Below, piece after piece: positions 36,527 to 45,984 of a DNA stretch of 64,000 nt (positions are counted from its first letter, which is position 1; each line of letters starts with the position of its first letter). The notes under the pieces are model-generated. The model made no database searches, was not told where the DNA came from, and saw only the letters and a list, made by a program, of their open reading frames with translations. The translations under genes were made by a program, and so were the position numbers. The stretch is from Tepidicaulis marinus (lineage in GTDB: Bacteria > Pseudomonadota > Alphaproteobacteria > Parvibaculales > Parvibaculaceae): positions 1-64,000 of the forward strand of contig NZ_BBIO01000017.1 of NCBI RefSeq assembly GCF_000739695.1, given 5' to 3'.

Positions 36527-39079
36527 TTGGTCTTTGCCGCTTGCGCTCTTTTGGCCGCGCCCTTTGCCCCAGCCCCCGCCCAGGCCCATGAAGGCGGGGC
36601 GGCGCCGGGCTGGCTCGGCGGCTGGGCGGAAAATGCCGCGCCTTTCCTTGAAAGCATCGGGGTCGATCCGCATCTGGCCGCCGATCCTTCTTATGTCGCC
36701 GGGCTTTCCTTTGCGCTCGCCGCCGTGGTGCTCGCCAATCTTTTCGCCTTCTGGTCCCTGCGCTCGGTGCGTGCGGCCCGGGGCGCGGAGGCCCGCCGCG
36801 CCGAGGACCTCGAAGGCCTGATGAAACGGGTGAACGCCGCCGAGGCCATTCTCGCCGCCGAGCCCGATGCGGTGTTCATCTGGACGCCGGAAACCATGAA
36901 GGCCTCCCCCGGCACCTTGCAGGCGCGCCCGCGCATTGTCGGCTCCACCTCCGCCATCGTCGATCCGTCATCGGGGGCGGTGGATTTCGATTATTTCGTC
37001 TCCCGCCTTGTCGGCGAACATGGCGCCAAGCTGCGCGATGCGGTGAACCGGCTGCGCTCGCGCGGGGCGCGCTTCTCGCTCATCCTGCAAACGGTGCAGG
37101 GCCATATTTTCGAGGCCGAGGGGCGGCCCGCCGGCGCCCAGGCCGTGCTCTGGCTGCGCGATGTGACGGGCGAGCGCGCGGAAGTCTCCCGCCTGATGGA
37201 GCGGATCAAGAGCGCGGACAGCGCGCAGCTGCGCCTGACCGAGCAGCTCGGCCTTTTGCCCATGCCCGCCTGGCGGCGCAGCTTCGACGGCAATCTTCTT
37301 TGGGTGAACGAGGCTTATGCGCAGGCGGTGGATGCGGCAAGCCCCGGCGAGGCTTTGGAAAAACAGACGCGCCTTGCCCCGGACGCGCTGCAGCGCGAGC
37401 TCGACAAGGTGCTCGAAGAGGGCGGCCGGGCGAGCGGCCAGGGCCGCGTCGTCATTGCCGGCGAGCGGCGCAATATGGAGATCACGGAATTTCCCATCGG
37501 CGAGGGGCAGGTTGCCGGCATCGCCGTCGATGTGAGCGCGCTGGAAGAAGCCCGCCAGGAACTGCGGCGCCATATCGAGGCGCACCGCACGACGCTCGAC
37601 AAATTGACGACCGCCGTTGCGATTTTCGGCCCGGACAAGCGGCTGAAATTTTACAACGAGGCCTATGTCTCTCTCTGGGGCCTCGATGAAGCGCTGCTGA
37701 AAGAGGAGCCGACGGAGGGCGAACTTCTCGACCAATTGCGCGCCGCCCGCCGCTTGCCCGAACAGGCCAATTATCAGGACTGGCGCGCCCGCCGCCTCGA
37801 GCTTTACCGCTCGCCCGAGCCCTTGGAGGAATATTGGCACCTGCCCGACGGGCAGACCGTGCGCGTCATGGGCCAGGCGCATCCTTTCGGCGGGCTCATC
37901 TATGTCTATGAGAACGTCACCGAGAAGCTGCATCTGGAAAGCTCCTACAATGTGCTGGAGCGCGTGCAGCGCGAGACGCTGGACAATCTGAAAGAGGCGG
38001 TGGCGGTGTTCGGCTCGGACGGGCGGCTGAAGCTGCACAACCCGGCTTATGAGGAGATCTGGAATTTCGCCGCCGCAGAGCTGGAAAACGAGCCCCATTT
38101 CAACGAGCTCGCCGAAGCCTCCACCTATCTTTACGACAATGAGGAAGTGTGGGGCGATTTGCGCGCGCGCATCACCTCCGCCGGCGCGGTGCGCGCGGAA
38201 CAGTCGGGCCGGGTGGAGCGGCCGGACGGCACGGTGATCGATTACGCCCTCGTGCCGCTACCCGACGGGGCGACGCTGCTCACCTTTGTCGATATGACCG
38301 ATTCCACCCGCATGGAGCGCGCCCTGCGCGAGCGCAACGAGGCGCTGGAAACGGCGGACCGGCTGAAATCGGAATTCATCAGCCATGTGTCCTATCAGCT
38401 CAGAACGCCGCTCACGAATATCATCGGCTTCGGCGAAATTCTGGAAGCGGAAATGTTCGGCGAACTGACGCCCAAGCAGCATGAATATACAGTCGGCATT
38501 CTCGACAGCTCCAACCAGCTCCTCGATCTCGTGAACGATATTCTGGACCTTGCCACCGTCGAGGCGGGGGCCATGGCGCTGGAAGTGTCGGACGTGGATA
38601 TATTCGACGTGGTGCGCGCGGCCGAGGAATTCGCCCATCGCCCGGCGCAGAAAAACAAAGTGACGCTGAAAGTCGAATGCCCTAAGGATATCGGCGCGCT
38701 CAAGGCCGATGAGCGGCGCATCAAGCAGATCATGCTCAATCTGCTCTCAAATTCCCTCGCCTTCACCCAGGCGGGCGACACGATCGTCATCGGCGCGGCG
38801 CGCTCGGACAGCGAGGTTGCCCTTTTCGTGTCCGATACGGGCGACGGCATCCGGCCGGAACATCAGGCAACGGTTTTCGACCGCTTTGAAGCGCGCAGCG
38901 GCCCGGACGGCCATTCGGGCGCGGGCCTCGGCCTCTCGCTCGTGAAAAGTTTCGTCGAGCTGCATGGCGGCTGGGTGACGCTGGAATCGGCGCCGGAAAT
39001 GGGCACGCGCGTCACCTGCCATTTGCCGCTTCATGCCCCGCAATTGCGCGCCGGGACGACGCTGCAGGTGGGCAGCTAG
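36527..39079 (+). CDS. divL: DivL-type PAS sensor kinase with Tyr at the phosphoacceptor site
   Basis: An 850-residue protein: signal-like start (LVFAACALLAAPFAPAPAQA), a transmembrane segment near residues 64-82 (LSFALAAVVLANLFAFWSL), several PAS-like domains, then a HisKA/HATPase module. The dimerisation helix reads EFISHVSYQLRTPLTNIIGF, with Tyr623 where histidine kinases have the phosphoacceptor His. This is the hallmark of DivL, the polar regulator of the CckA-CtrA cell-cycle pathway in Caulobacter. The ATPase boxes (NLLSNSLAF, DTGDGI, GAGLGLSL) look intact. Only a TTG start fits the open frame after an upstream stop. In other alphaproteobacteria divL commonly lies near tsaE (from memory); here tsaE is 6.4 kb downstream. 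Confidence 0.88.
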   Translation: MVFAACALLAAPFAPAPAQAHEGGAAPGWLGGWAENAAPFLESIGVDPHLAADPSYVAGLSFALAAVVLANLFAFWSLRSVRAARGAEARRAEDLEGLMKRVNAAEAILAAEPDAVFIWTPETMKASPGTLQARPRIVGSTSAIVDPSSGAVDFDYFVSRLVGEHGAKLRDAVNRLRSRGARFSLILQTVQGHIFEAEGRPAGAQAVLWLRDVTGERAEVSRLMERIKSADSAQLRLTEQLGLLPMPAWRRSFDGNLLWVNEAYAQAVDAASPGEALEKQTRLAPDALQRELDKVLEEGGRASGQGRVVIAGERRNMEITEFPIGEGQVAGIAVDVSALEEARQELRRHIEAHRTTLDKLTTAVAIFGPDKRLKFYNEAYVSLWGLDEALLKEEPTEGELLDQLRAARRLPEQANYQDWRARRLELYRSPEPLEEYWHLPDGQTVRVMGQAHPFGGLIYVYENVTEKLHLESSYNVLERVQRETLDNLKEAVAVFGSDGRLKLHNPAYEEIWNFAAAELENEPHFNELAEASTYLYDNEEVWGDLRARITSAGAVRAEQSGRVERPDGTVIDYALVPLPDGATLLTFVDMTDSTRMERALRERNEALETADRLKSEFISHVSYQLRTPLTNIIGFGEILEAEMFGELTPKQHEYTVGILDSSNQLLDLVNDILDLATVEAGAMALEVSDVDIFDVVRAAEEFAHRPAQKNKVTLKVECPKDIGALKADERRIKQIMLNLLSNSLAFTQAGDTIVIGAARSDSEVALFVSDTGDGIRPEHQATVFDRFEARSGPDGHSGAGLGLSLVKSFVELHGGWVTLESAPEMGTRVTCHLPLHAPQLRAGTTLQVGS

Positions 39080-39189
39080 GCACCCCCGGCAGCGCCCAAG
39101 CCAATTGGGTCAAAAAGACTGACCGGCTCAACAGTCACAAAAATTTGCCTCCCCTGTTCAAAAACGGCTCTTGCGCGAGGCTCAAATTG

Positions 39190-39201
39190 AACCATATGGT
39201 T
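39190..39201. promoter_or_regulatory. 12-bp palindrome upstream of the IorAB-like operon
   Basis: AACCATATGGTT is a perfect palindrome in the 249-base gap between divL and the iorA-like gene, 127 bases before its start. TetR-family operators often look like this (AACCATATGGTT cores), but no regulator gene is adjacent. A TTGAAC overlapping its left arm could be a -35 box. Confidence 0.4.
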
Positions 39202-39328
39202 TAATCAGGAACAGCCCCGGCAGGGCCGCGCCGCGTAATCGTTGGGCGCCGGCAGACCGCTGCGGGCTTGCGTGTGGCCTGGCCTGTGAGTTGGCGGGCC
39301 CGCAGCTACCGGACGGGGAGAGGACCTC

Positions 39329-39784
39329 ATGATTTCTTTGCAAGTAAATGGCGAGTGGCGCGAGCTCGATGTCGAGCCCGAGATGCCGCTGCTTTGGGCG
39401 CTCCGCGATGAGCTGGGGCTCACGGGGACGAAATTCGGCTGCGGCATTGCCGCTTGCGGCGCCTGCACGGTGCAGGTCGATGGCGTCGCGCAGCGCTCCT
39501 GCGTGCTGCTGGTCGGCGCGGTGGACGGTGCCTCGGTGCGCACGGTGGAGAATCTCGGCACTGCCGACAATCTTTCCCCGCTGCAAGCCGCCTGGATCAA
39601 ACATCAGGTGCCGCAATGCGGTTATTGCCAGTCCGGCATGCTGATGGCCGCCGACGCGCTGCTGAGCGAGAACCCCAATCCGAGCGATGCGGATATCGAT
39701 GCGGCCATGACGAATATCTGCCGCTGCGGCACCTATCAGCGGGTGCGCGCGGCCATTCACGACGCGGCGAAAGCCAAGGCATAA
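39329..39784 (+). CDS. iorA: [2Fe-2S] subunit of a xanthine-oxidase-family molybdenum hydroxylase (IorA-like)
   Basis: A 151-residue small subunit with the plant-type cluster ([19 protein letters not shown] plus the Cys of RSCVL) and the C-terminal helical cluster domain ([10 protein letters not shown] and [10 protein letters not shown]). This is the two-subunit isoquinoline 1-oxidoreductase / aldehyde dehydrogenase layout without a separate FAD subunit. Electrons pass from the Mo centre of the large subunit through both clusters to a respiratory carrier. The start has GGGGAGAGGACCTC before it, and the large-subunit gene follows after 11 bases. Confidence 0.9.
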   Translation: MISLQVNGEWRELDVEPEMPLLWALRDELGLTGTKFGCGIAACGACTVQVDGVAQRSCVLLVGAVDGASVRTVENLGTADNLSPLQAAWIKHQVPQCGYCQSGMLMAADALLSENPNPSDADIDAAMTNICRCGTYQRVRAAIHDAAKAKA

Positions 39785-39795
39785 GGGAGAGGCAG

Positions 39796-42021
39796 ATGAA
39801 ACGGCCATCAAGACGTCAATTTCTCATCGGCGGCAGCGCGGTTGGCGGCGGCCTGCTTCTCGGCTATGGCTTGCTTTCGCCTGAGCGGCGCGAAGTGGCC
39901 GGCAGCATTATCGGCGGCGAGGGCGCGCAGCTGACGACCTGGGTGCGCATCCATCCCGACAACACCGTTACCTTCTATGTGCCCCACGGCGAAATGGGCC
40001 AGGGCGTCCATACCGCGCTGCCCATGATGGCGGCGGAGGAAATGGAAGCCGACTGGGACCTCGTGCGCATGGAACAGGCGCCCGCGACCCCCACTTTCGC
40101 CAACGGCCCGCTCGGCAAAGGCTATCTGACGAATGGCGGCGGCGTGCCTTCAGCGCTCAACGGCGCAGCGAATTTCGCCACTTACAAACTTGCCGAGCTC
40201 ATGAACCTGCAAATCACCGGCGGCTCGACCGCCGTGCGCTTTACCGGCCAGTTCGGCATGCGCGTAACGGGGGCTGCGGCAAAAGAAATGCTGATCAAAG
40301 CCGCCGCGGAAAAATGGGGCGTGGCGGAAGAAGAATGCACCGCGCGCCTTTCCCATGTGCTGCATGAAGCCTCGGGCCGAAAGGCGACTTTCGGCGAACT
40401 TGCCGAACTTGCCGCCGAATTCTCGCCTTCCGCCAATCCGGTGCTTAAGAACAAGAAAGATTACACGATCGTCGGCACCGCGAAGCAGCGCTTCGACATT
40501 CCGGCGAAAGTGACGGGCGAAAGCATGTACGGCATCGACGTCAAAGTGCCGGGCATGCTCTATGCCGCGATCAAGCAGGTACCTGTGATCGGCGGCAGCG
40601 TCGCCCGCGTCAATGACACCGAAGCCTTGGCGGCGCGCGGCGTGCGCGCCGTGGTGACGCTGGAAGACGGCGTTGCGGTAGTGGCGGACAATACCTGGCG
40701 GGCGAAACAGGCGCTCGATCTTCTGGAGGTCGAGTTTACCGATGGCGGCAATGGCCACGTCTCGAGCGACAGCATCTTCGCGCAGTTCGACAAAGCGCTG
40801 GCCGAAAACGACGGCGAGGAAGATGTGGAGAAGGGCGAGGGCGCAGAAGCGCTTGGCAGCGCCAAGACCGTGGTCGAGGCCGACTACCGCGTGCCTTTCC
40901 TTGCCCATGCCACGATGGAGCCCATGAACTGCACCGTGCGCATAGAGAACGGCAAATGCGATGTCTGGATCGGCACGCAGGACGGGCTCGGCACGCGCGC
41001 CGTGGCAGCGCAGGCGGCTGGCCTCAGCGATGACGATGTCACCATCCACCCGCTGATGATGGGCGGCGGTTTCGGGCGGCGTTCGCCCGGCTCGCCCAAC
41101 CACATCATTCAGGCGGTCAAGATCGCCAAGGAAGTTGGCGCGCCGGTCAAGCTGACCTGGAGCCGCGAAGACGACATGCAGCATGATTATTACCGCCCGG
41201 CGGTTTCCGCGCGCATGTCTGCCGGCTTCGACGAGGAAGGCAATCTCACCACCTGGGTCAACCGCTATATCCGCAAGGACGAACCGGCGGAGGCAAGCCA
41301 CATTCCTTACGCAGTGGCGAACCAGTCGATCCGCTATGTGGAAAGCGAAGTGCATATCCCTTACGGGCCCTGGCGCTCGGTGGCGCATACCCAGCACACG
41401 TTCTTCAATGAAAGCTTCGCGGATGAGCTTGCCCATGCGGCGGGCAAGGACCCTTATCAGTTCCGCCGCGACCTTTTGAAAGATCAGCCGCGCCATCTGG
41501 CGGTACTGGATCTTGCCGCGAAAAAAGCCAATTGGGGCGGCCCGCTGCCCGAAGGTCATGCACGGGGCATTGCCGTTCAGGAAAGCTTCCAGACCATTGT
41601 GGCGGAAGTCGTGGAAGTCTCGCTCGATGAGAACGGGCGCCCGCGTGTGCATAATGTCACGGCGGCGGTCGATTGCGGAGAGGTGATCAATACCGACACC
41701 GCCCGTGCGCAGGTGGAAAGCGGCATCATTTACGGCCTGACCGCCGCGCTATACGGCGAGATCACGGTCGAGAACGGCGCCGTCGTCGAGGAAAATTTCC
41801 CCGATTATGAAATGGTGCGCCTGGCGAACACGCCGAAAATGGACGTGCATTTCATAGAATCGGGCGCCAAGCTCGGCGGGCTGGGCGAGCCCGGCACACC
41901 GCCGGTCGCCCCGGCGCTGGCCAACGCGCTCTTTTCCCTGACGGGCCAGCGCATCCGCTCGCTGCCCTTGAAGAACCACGAGTTCTCCCGCTCGAACCGG
42001 CTGGCACAAGCAGCCGACTAA
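39796..42021 (+). CDS. iorB: Molybdopterin-binding subunit of a xanthine-oxidase-family hydroxylase (IorB-like), Tat substrate
   Basis: A 741-residue large subunit. The N-terminus KRPSRRQFLIGGSAVGGGLL is a twin-arginine signal, so the enzyme is exported folded to the periplasm. Cofactor motifs include GEMGQGVHT, MGGGFGRRSPGS and the C-terminal GEPGTPPVAPALANALF with the catalytic Glu. The pathway substrate is unknown: homologues oxidise N-heterocycles or aldehydes. The start at 39796 has AGGGAGAGGC; the frame extends far upstream only as an antiparallel reading of iorA. A terminator follows. Confidence 0.9.
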   Translation: MKRPSRRQFLIGGSAVGGGLLLGYGLLSPERREVAGSIIGGEGAQLTTWVRIHPDNTVTFYVPHGEMGQGVHTALPMMAAEEMEADWDLVRMEQAPATPTFANGPLGKGYLTNGGGVPSALNGAANFATYKLAELMNLQITGGSTAVRFTGQFGMRVTGAAAKEMLIKAAAEKWGVAEEECTARLSHVLHEASGRKATFGELAELAAEFSPSANPVLKNKKDYTIVGTAKQRFDIPAKVTGESMYGIDVKVPGMLYAAIKQVPVIGGSVARVNDTEALAARGVRAVVTLEDGVAVVADNTWRAKQALDLLEVEFTDGGNGHVSSDSIFAQFDKALAENDGEEDVEKGEGAEALGSAKTVVEADYRVPFLAHATMEPMNCTVRIENGKCDVWIGTQDGLGTRAVAAQAAGLSDDDVTIHPLMMGGGFGRRSPGSPNHIIQAVKIAKEVGAPVKLTWSREDDMQHDYYRPAVSARMSAGFDEEGNLTTWVNRYIRKDEPAEASHIPYAVANQSIRYVESEVHIPYGPWRSVAHTQHTFFNESFADELAHAAGKDPYQFRRDLLKDQPRHLAVLDLAAKKANWGGPLPEGHARGIAVQESFQTIVAEVVEVSLDENGRPRVHNVTAAVDCGEVINTDTARAQVESGIIYGLTAALYGEITVENGAVVEENFPDYEMVRLANTPKMDVHFIESGAKLGGLGEPGTPPVAPALANALFSLTGQRIRSLPLKNHEFSRSNRLAQAAD

Positions 42022-42044
42022 GAGCGCGGAAGGAAGAGACGATG

Positions 42045-42076
42045 ACGGCCTCCCCTTTCAGGCGGAGGCCGTTTTC
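42045..42076 (+). terminator. Rho-independent terminator after the iorAB-like genes
   Basis: ACGGCCTCC (42045-42053) pairs perfectly with GGAGGCCGT (42064-42072) over a 10-base loop, followed by TTTT. It lies between the convergent iorB-like and DUF2254 genes and begins 23 bases after the iorB-like stop. Confidence 0.8.
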
Positions 42077-42083
42077 ATATGCG

Positions 42084-43430
42084 TCAGCCCAGATGCTTAT
42101 GCGCCGGGCGCGCGGCTTCGAGCGATTTGCGCAGCTCGCTCAGCCGTTGCAGAAGATCGTCCGTATCAGAACTTTCGGCGAAATAGGTCTCCAGACTGCT
42201 TTCGATCTTGTTCGCCTGCGCGCTCAGCACTTGCCAATGCTCATCCGTGCGGATGAATTCCCCAAGCCGCGTGATCGTTTCGATCAAACGCAAGGTCACG
42301 GCCACATTGTCCCGTGCTGCCTGGCGGATTTCGTTGAAGGCACAGTCGATGAAGCCTTCGAAGGAAACGATATCGCGCCAGAGCCGCGGCGTGTTCTCTT
42401 TGTCGCAAAGAAGAGGAGGGGGCGCCTCGCCCTGCATGGCGCGGGCGGCTGCCGCCGTCAGCCAATCGATACAGGCGATTGCCGTGCGCGGATCGTTGAT
42501 GCCGGGGGAAAGCGCCCGGAGCGCGATTTCGACAAGGGCGGTCACGGCAAATTCGATATCCTGCGCCGCGCTGCGCTTCGGGCCGAGCACAAAAGCGGCG
42601 CGGACCTTCTCATAATCGCTTTCCTCGATTGCGGTGCCGCAATAAGCAAGGGTGCTGCCTGCGACGATATAGTGGCCCGGCCGGTAGAGAAGGCGGATGA
42701 AGCTGCCGCGCTTTTCCGCAAGCTCGGCGAGCGGGCCGGGGCTCAGCGTTTGTACATAGCCTGATTTTTCCGCCTTAACGGCAAGAGGGGCAAGATCACT
42801 TAAGGCTTTCAGCGTTTCCTCTTGCCTGGCGCGGGCGGCGCTGCGGCTTTCTGCATCACTTTCTTCCGGAAAGGCGCGCGGCATGGCGTTTAAAAGATCA
42901 TCGGCCACGGAAAAGATCACCCAGTCCGCCTGAATGATGATGGCGACATGGTGGATAAAGGCAATGAGCAGCCCGAAGCAGAAGAGCGTGCCGAGAATGG
43001 CAAAATGCAGCGAAAGAACGGGCACGAACGCCTCTTCCCCTCCCGCCACCGAGCGCAGCACGATCAGCGCATAGGAAAATGTGCTGACATAACTGCCGAG
43101 CGTGAATTGCACCAGCCGGTCGGAGATGAACTTGCCGATGAGCCGCGGCCCGAGCTGGGAGGAGGCCATGGTCAGCGTCACGAGGGTGAGAGAGAAGACA
43201 AGGCTCGTGACGGTGATGAGCGAGCCGGCGATGGTGGATAAAATGGCCCGCGCCCCGTCCGCATCCACATCGAAAAAGGGAAGCGGGCTGAGAAAGGCCG
43301 CGCCGATCCCGGCATGATCCGCCCAAAGCGTCATCCCCGCCATGAAAAGAGCAAAGAGCCACATCAGCGACGGCGTGAACCAGAAACTGTTGAGCGCCTG
43401 ATATTTGAAATAGCGAAGATGGCTGAGCAT
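42084..43430 (-). CDS. DUF2254 integral membrane protein
   Basis: A 448-residue protein. The N-terminal third has about four hydrophobic segments (SLMWLFALFMAGMTLWA, LSTIAGSLITVTSLVFSLTL, LGSYVSTFSYALIVLRS, SLHFAILGTLFCFGLLIAFI), with the DUF2254 signature LTMASSQLGPRLIGKFISD. The C-terminal part is soluble and has SPGINDPRTAIACIDWL. Function in the family is unknown. Its 3' end approaches the terminator shared with the convergent iorB-like gene. Confidence 0.9.
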   Translation of the reverse strand: MLSHLRYFKYQALNSFWFTPSLMWLFALFMAGMTLWADHAGIGAAFLSPLPFFDVDADGARAILSTIAGSLITVTSLVFSLTLVTLTMASSQLGPRLIGKFISDRLVQFTLGSYVSTFSYALIVLRSVAGGEEAFVPVLSLHFAILGTLFCFGLLIAFIHHVAIIIQADWVIFSVADDLLNAMPRAFPEESDAESRSAARARQEETLKALSDLAPLAVKAEKSGYVQTLSPGPLAELAEKRGSFIRLLYRPGHYIVAGSTLAYCGTAIEESDYEKVRAAFVLGPKRSAAQDIEFAVTALVEIALRALSPGINDPRTAIACIDWLTAAAARAMQGEAPPPLLCDKENTPRLWRDIVSFEGFIDCAFNEIRQAARDNVAVTLRLIETITRLGEFIRTDEHWQVLSAQANKIESSLETYFAESSDTDDLLQRLSELRKSLEAARPAHKHLG

Positions 43431-43488
43431 GATCTCTCCCTTGAGCTCAGCTTAGCGGGCGCGGGCACCGGCAGGAAGAGAGGCGGCC

Positions 43489-43517
43489 AAAAGAAAAGGG
43501 ACGGCCAAGCCGTCCCT
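43489..43517 (-). terminator. Rho-independent terminator after the ferredoxin gene
   Basis: Read on the reverse strand, GGGACGGC-TTG-GCCGTCCC forms a perfect 8-bp stem with a three-base loop, followed by TTTTCTTTT. It lies 26 bases after the ferredoxin stop and ends the reductase-ferredoxin transcript before the DUF2254 gene. Confidence 0.9.
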
Positions 43518-43542
43518 CATCCAAACCGTGAACTTTCAGGTC

Positions 43543-43863
43543 TCAGTGCTGGGAGGCGGGCATGGAGACCCGGATACCCTCCAGCGCGTCCGTCACCTCG
43601 ATCTGGCAGGCAAGGCGCGAGTTCTCTTTGCTGTGGTCGCAGAAGTCGAGCATGGTCTCTTCCATGTCTTCTTTTTCCGGCAGCTTCGCCGCCCATTCTT
43701 CCGGCACATAGATCATGCAAGTCGCGCAGGCGCAGGCGCCGCCGCAATCCGCGTCGATGCCGGGAACGAGATGTTTCGTGGCCGCTTCCATGAGGTTGGT
43801 GCCGTTTTCCGCATCCACTTCATGTTCGGTGCCGTCATGCTCGATGAAAACAACCTTGGTCAT
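43543..43863 (-). CDS. [2Fe-2S] ferredoxin (second), putidaredoxin type
   Basis: A 106-residue ferredoxin with ligands in DCGGACACATC and the last Cys in RLACQIEV, clearly paralogous to the ferredoxin at 16119-16445. It is 70 bases downstream of the FAD reductase gene on the same strand and ends at a good terminator, so the two form an electron-transfer unit from NAD(P)H to a P450 or other oxygenase. No P450 is adjacent; the CYP153 enzymes of the island are possible clients. Confidence 0.93.
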   Translation of the reverse strand: MTKVVFIEHDGTEHEVDAENGTNLMEAATKHLVPGIDADCGGACACATCMIYVPEEWAAKLPEKEDMEETMLDFCDHSKENSRLACQIEVTDALEGIRVSMPASQH

Positions 43864-43933
43864 AGATACTCCGTCTTCAGATGTCTGCCCCAGTGGGTGT
43901 TGAAGGGCAGCTCCCGTTAAGGCCGCGCGGCGT

Positions 43934-45166
43934 TCATGTCGCGTAGGCGGCCATTTCCTTCATATTGATGCTTTCGTCCCTCAGCTTCTCCGCCGGGATG
44001 GAAACGCCCTTGGCGATGAGCTGTTTGGACATCATGAATTCCGGCGCGCGGTTGATCGCATCGACGGCGATGAGCCGGCCTTCCTTCAGATAAAAGACCG
44101 CGAAAGAGCGCCCCTCATCCGGATTGCCGCGCACAACGGCCTGATCATAGCCGGCGGACAGCCCGACGATCTGAAGTTTCAGATCGTATTGATCGGACCA
44201 GAACCAGGGGATCTGTGCGTAAGGCTTTTCCTTGCCGCAAATGGCCGCCGCTGCCGTTTTTGCCTGCTCGAGCGCGTTATGCACGCTTTCAAGGCGCAGC
44301 CTTTCACCCAAAAGCGGATTGGGATGGTTCGTGCAATCGCCTGCCGCATAAATATCGGGATCGGAGGTGCGGCAGCATTCATCGACCGCAATGCCGTTTT
44401 CCACCTTGAGATTGGCTTCAACGGCAAGTTCCACATTGGGCAGAATGCCGACGCCGACCACCACGAAATCCGCCTCATGGGCGGTCCCGTCGGCGCAGGT
44501 GACTTTCGTGAGCTGGCCGTTCTTGCCTTCAAAGCCCGAGACGGCGGCACCCGTGACGATCTTCACGCCTTCTTCTCTATGCACGCGCTCGTAAAAGCGC
44601 GAGACGATGGGATCGACCACGCGGGCCATGACCATGGGCGCCATTTCCAGCACGGTGACATCGATGCCGTGTTTGGCGGCAACAGCGGCCACTTCAAGGC
44701 CGATATAGCCGCCGCCGACAATGACGCATTTGCCGCCCTTGTTGAAATAGGATTGGATGCCTTCGACATCGCCGACATTGCGCAGGTAAAAAACGCCCTC
44801 AAGGTCGAAGCCCGGCAGGTTGAGCTCGCGCGCGCGGCTGCCTGTCGTCAAAAGCAGTTTGGAATAGGTGAGCGTTTCGCCTTTATCCGTGTGAACGGTC
44901 TTGGCGTTGCGGTCGATTTCCGTCACCCGCGTGCCGAGCTTCACGGTGACATTTTCTTTTTCGTAGAATTCCGGCGGTTTGAAATAAACCCGGTCGATGC
45001 CGATTTCCCCGGCAAGGAATTTCTTGGAAAGCGGCGGGCGCTGATAGGGGATGTAGGGCTCGTTGCCGATCATCGTGATCGCGCCCTCATAGCCTTCCTG
45101 GCGCAGGCTCGCCGCCGCCTGTCCGGCCGCATGGCCCGCGCCCACAATCACCACATGATCGCTCAT
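43934..45166 (-). CDS. FAD-dependent ferredoxin reductase
   Basis: A 410-residue reductase of the putidaredoxin-reductase/rubredoxin-reductase family: FAD motif VIVGAGHAAGQAAASLRQEG, the PPLSKKFL segment, NAD motif VGGGYIGLEVAA, and the FAD-ribityl Asp region YAAGDCTNHPN. The C-terminal QIPWFWSDQYDLKLQIVGL is typical. It transfers electrons from NADH to the [2Fe-2S] ferredoxin encoded downstream. A 288-base divergent gap separates it from tsaE; I see no further gene in that gap. Confidence 0.93.
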   Translation of the reverse strand: MSDHVVIVGAGHAAGQAAASLRQEGYEGAITMIGNEPYIPYQRPPLSKKFLAGEIGIDRVYFKPPEFYEKENVTVKLGTRVTEIDRNAKTVHTDKGETLTYSKLLLTTGSRARELNLPGFDLEGVFYLRNVGDVEGIQSYFNKGGKCVIVGGGYIGLEVAAVAAKHGIDVTVLEMAPMVMARVVDPIVSRFYERVHREEGVKIVTGAAVSGFEGKNGQLTKVTCADGTAHEADFVVVGVGILPNVELAVEANLKVENGIAVDECCRTSDPDIYAAGDCTNHPNPLLGERLRLESVHNALEQAKTAAAAICGKEKPYAQIPWFWSDQYDLKLQIVGLSAGYDQAVVRGNPDEGRSFAVFYLKEGRLIAVDAINRAPEFMMSKQLIAKGVSIPAEKLRDESINMKEMAAYAT

Positions 45167-45454
45167 TGCCGCTCGCTCCCTTTCCGGCGCCTTTTGAGGC
45201 TGCCCATGACGTTCCTACCCCGGTTTTCTTGCGATTCTTCTAAAAGTGACGGGGGCGTCATGTTTTGTGTCCGTAACATGCCGCCTCCCCCCGCCCAAAT
45301 CAACCCCAGAGTCGCCGGGAGAAATGCAGCGGGGGTCGCAATGCGGAGTTCCCCAACGCATTCTAACGCGCATCGGCCGGAAAGGCCCGTAAAAGTGCGG
45401 TTTGCGCGGGCACATCCGGTTGTGGGCGCTTATGGGGCAGCGTAAAACGGAGCC

Positions 45455-45982
45455 ATGATGGATGAGCAGGTGATTCTGCCCGATATGACAGGCGCTTATG
45501 AGGCGGTACTGCCGGACGAGGCGGCCACCAGGGCGCTCGGCCGCGCGCTGGCGGGGCTCGTAGAGCCGGGCGATCTCATTGCGCTCTGGGGGGACCTGGG
45601 CATGGGTAAATCCGTGCTGGCCCGCGCGCTCATTCAGGAAGCCCAGCGCCTGGCAGGCGGACAGGTAGAAGACGTGCCGAGCCCGACCTTCACCCTCGTC
45701 CAGACTTATGAGGCAGGCGGTCTCAGCCTTGCCCATTTCGACCTTTACCGGATCGGCGCGCCGGAAGAGATTTACGAGCTCGGCCTCGATGAGGCGCTGG
45801 AAACGGGCGCCGCGCTCATCGAATGGCCGGGACGGCTCGAAGATCTGCTGCCTGAAGAAAGGCTCGACATCCTGATCGAAGAACGGGACAAGGAACGGGC
45901 CGCGCGCCTGAAAGGGCCGGCGCGGCTGATCGAAGGGGTGCGCGCCGCGCTTCGGCAAAAACGACCCGCAGGAGAAAAATAA
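45455..45982 (+). CDS. tsaE: tRNA threonylcarbamoyladenosine biosynthesis ATPase TsaE
   Basis: A 175-residue P-loop ATPase with Walker A GDLGMGKSVLARALI, the switch-like SPTFTLVQTYE and LAHFDLYRI, and the EWPGRLEDLLPEERLD end. TsaE works with TsaB and TsaD to make t6A37 in ANN-decoding tRNAs. A tandem ATG (45455/45458) leaves the first codon ambiguous. It starts a tight run tsaE-amgK-murU-addB-addA. Confidence 0.93.
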   Translation: MMDEQVILPDMTGAYEAVLPDEAATRALGRALAGLVEPGDLIALWGDLGMGKSVLARALIQEAQRLAGGQVEDVPSPTFTLVQTYEAGGLSLAHFDLYRIGAPEEIYELGLDEALETGAALIEWPGRLEDLLPEERLDILIEERDKERAARLKGPARLIEGVRAALRQKRPAGEK

Positions 45983-45984
45983 AA

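Noticed and set aside
40150-41652. A 500-codon frame antisense to the iorB-like gene
   Set aside because: Shadow of the real gene; composition is typical of antisense reading in GC-rich DNA.
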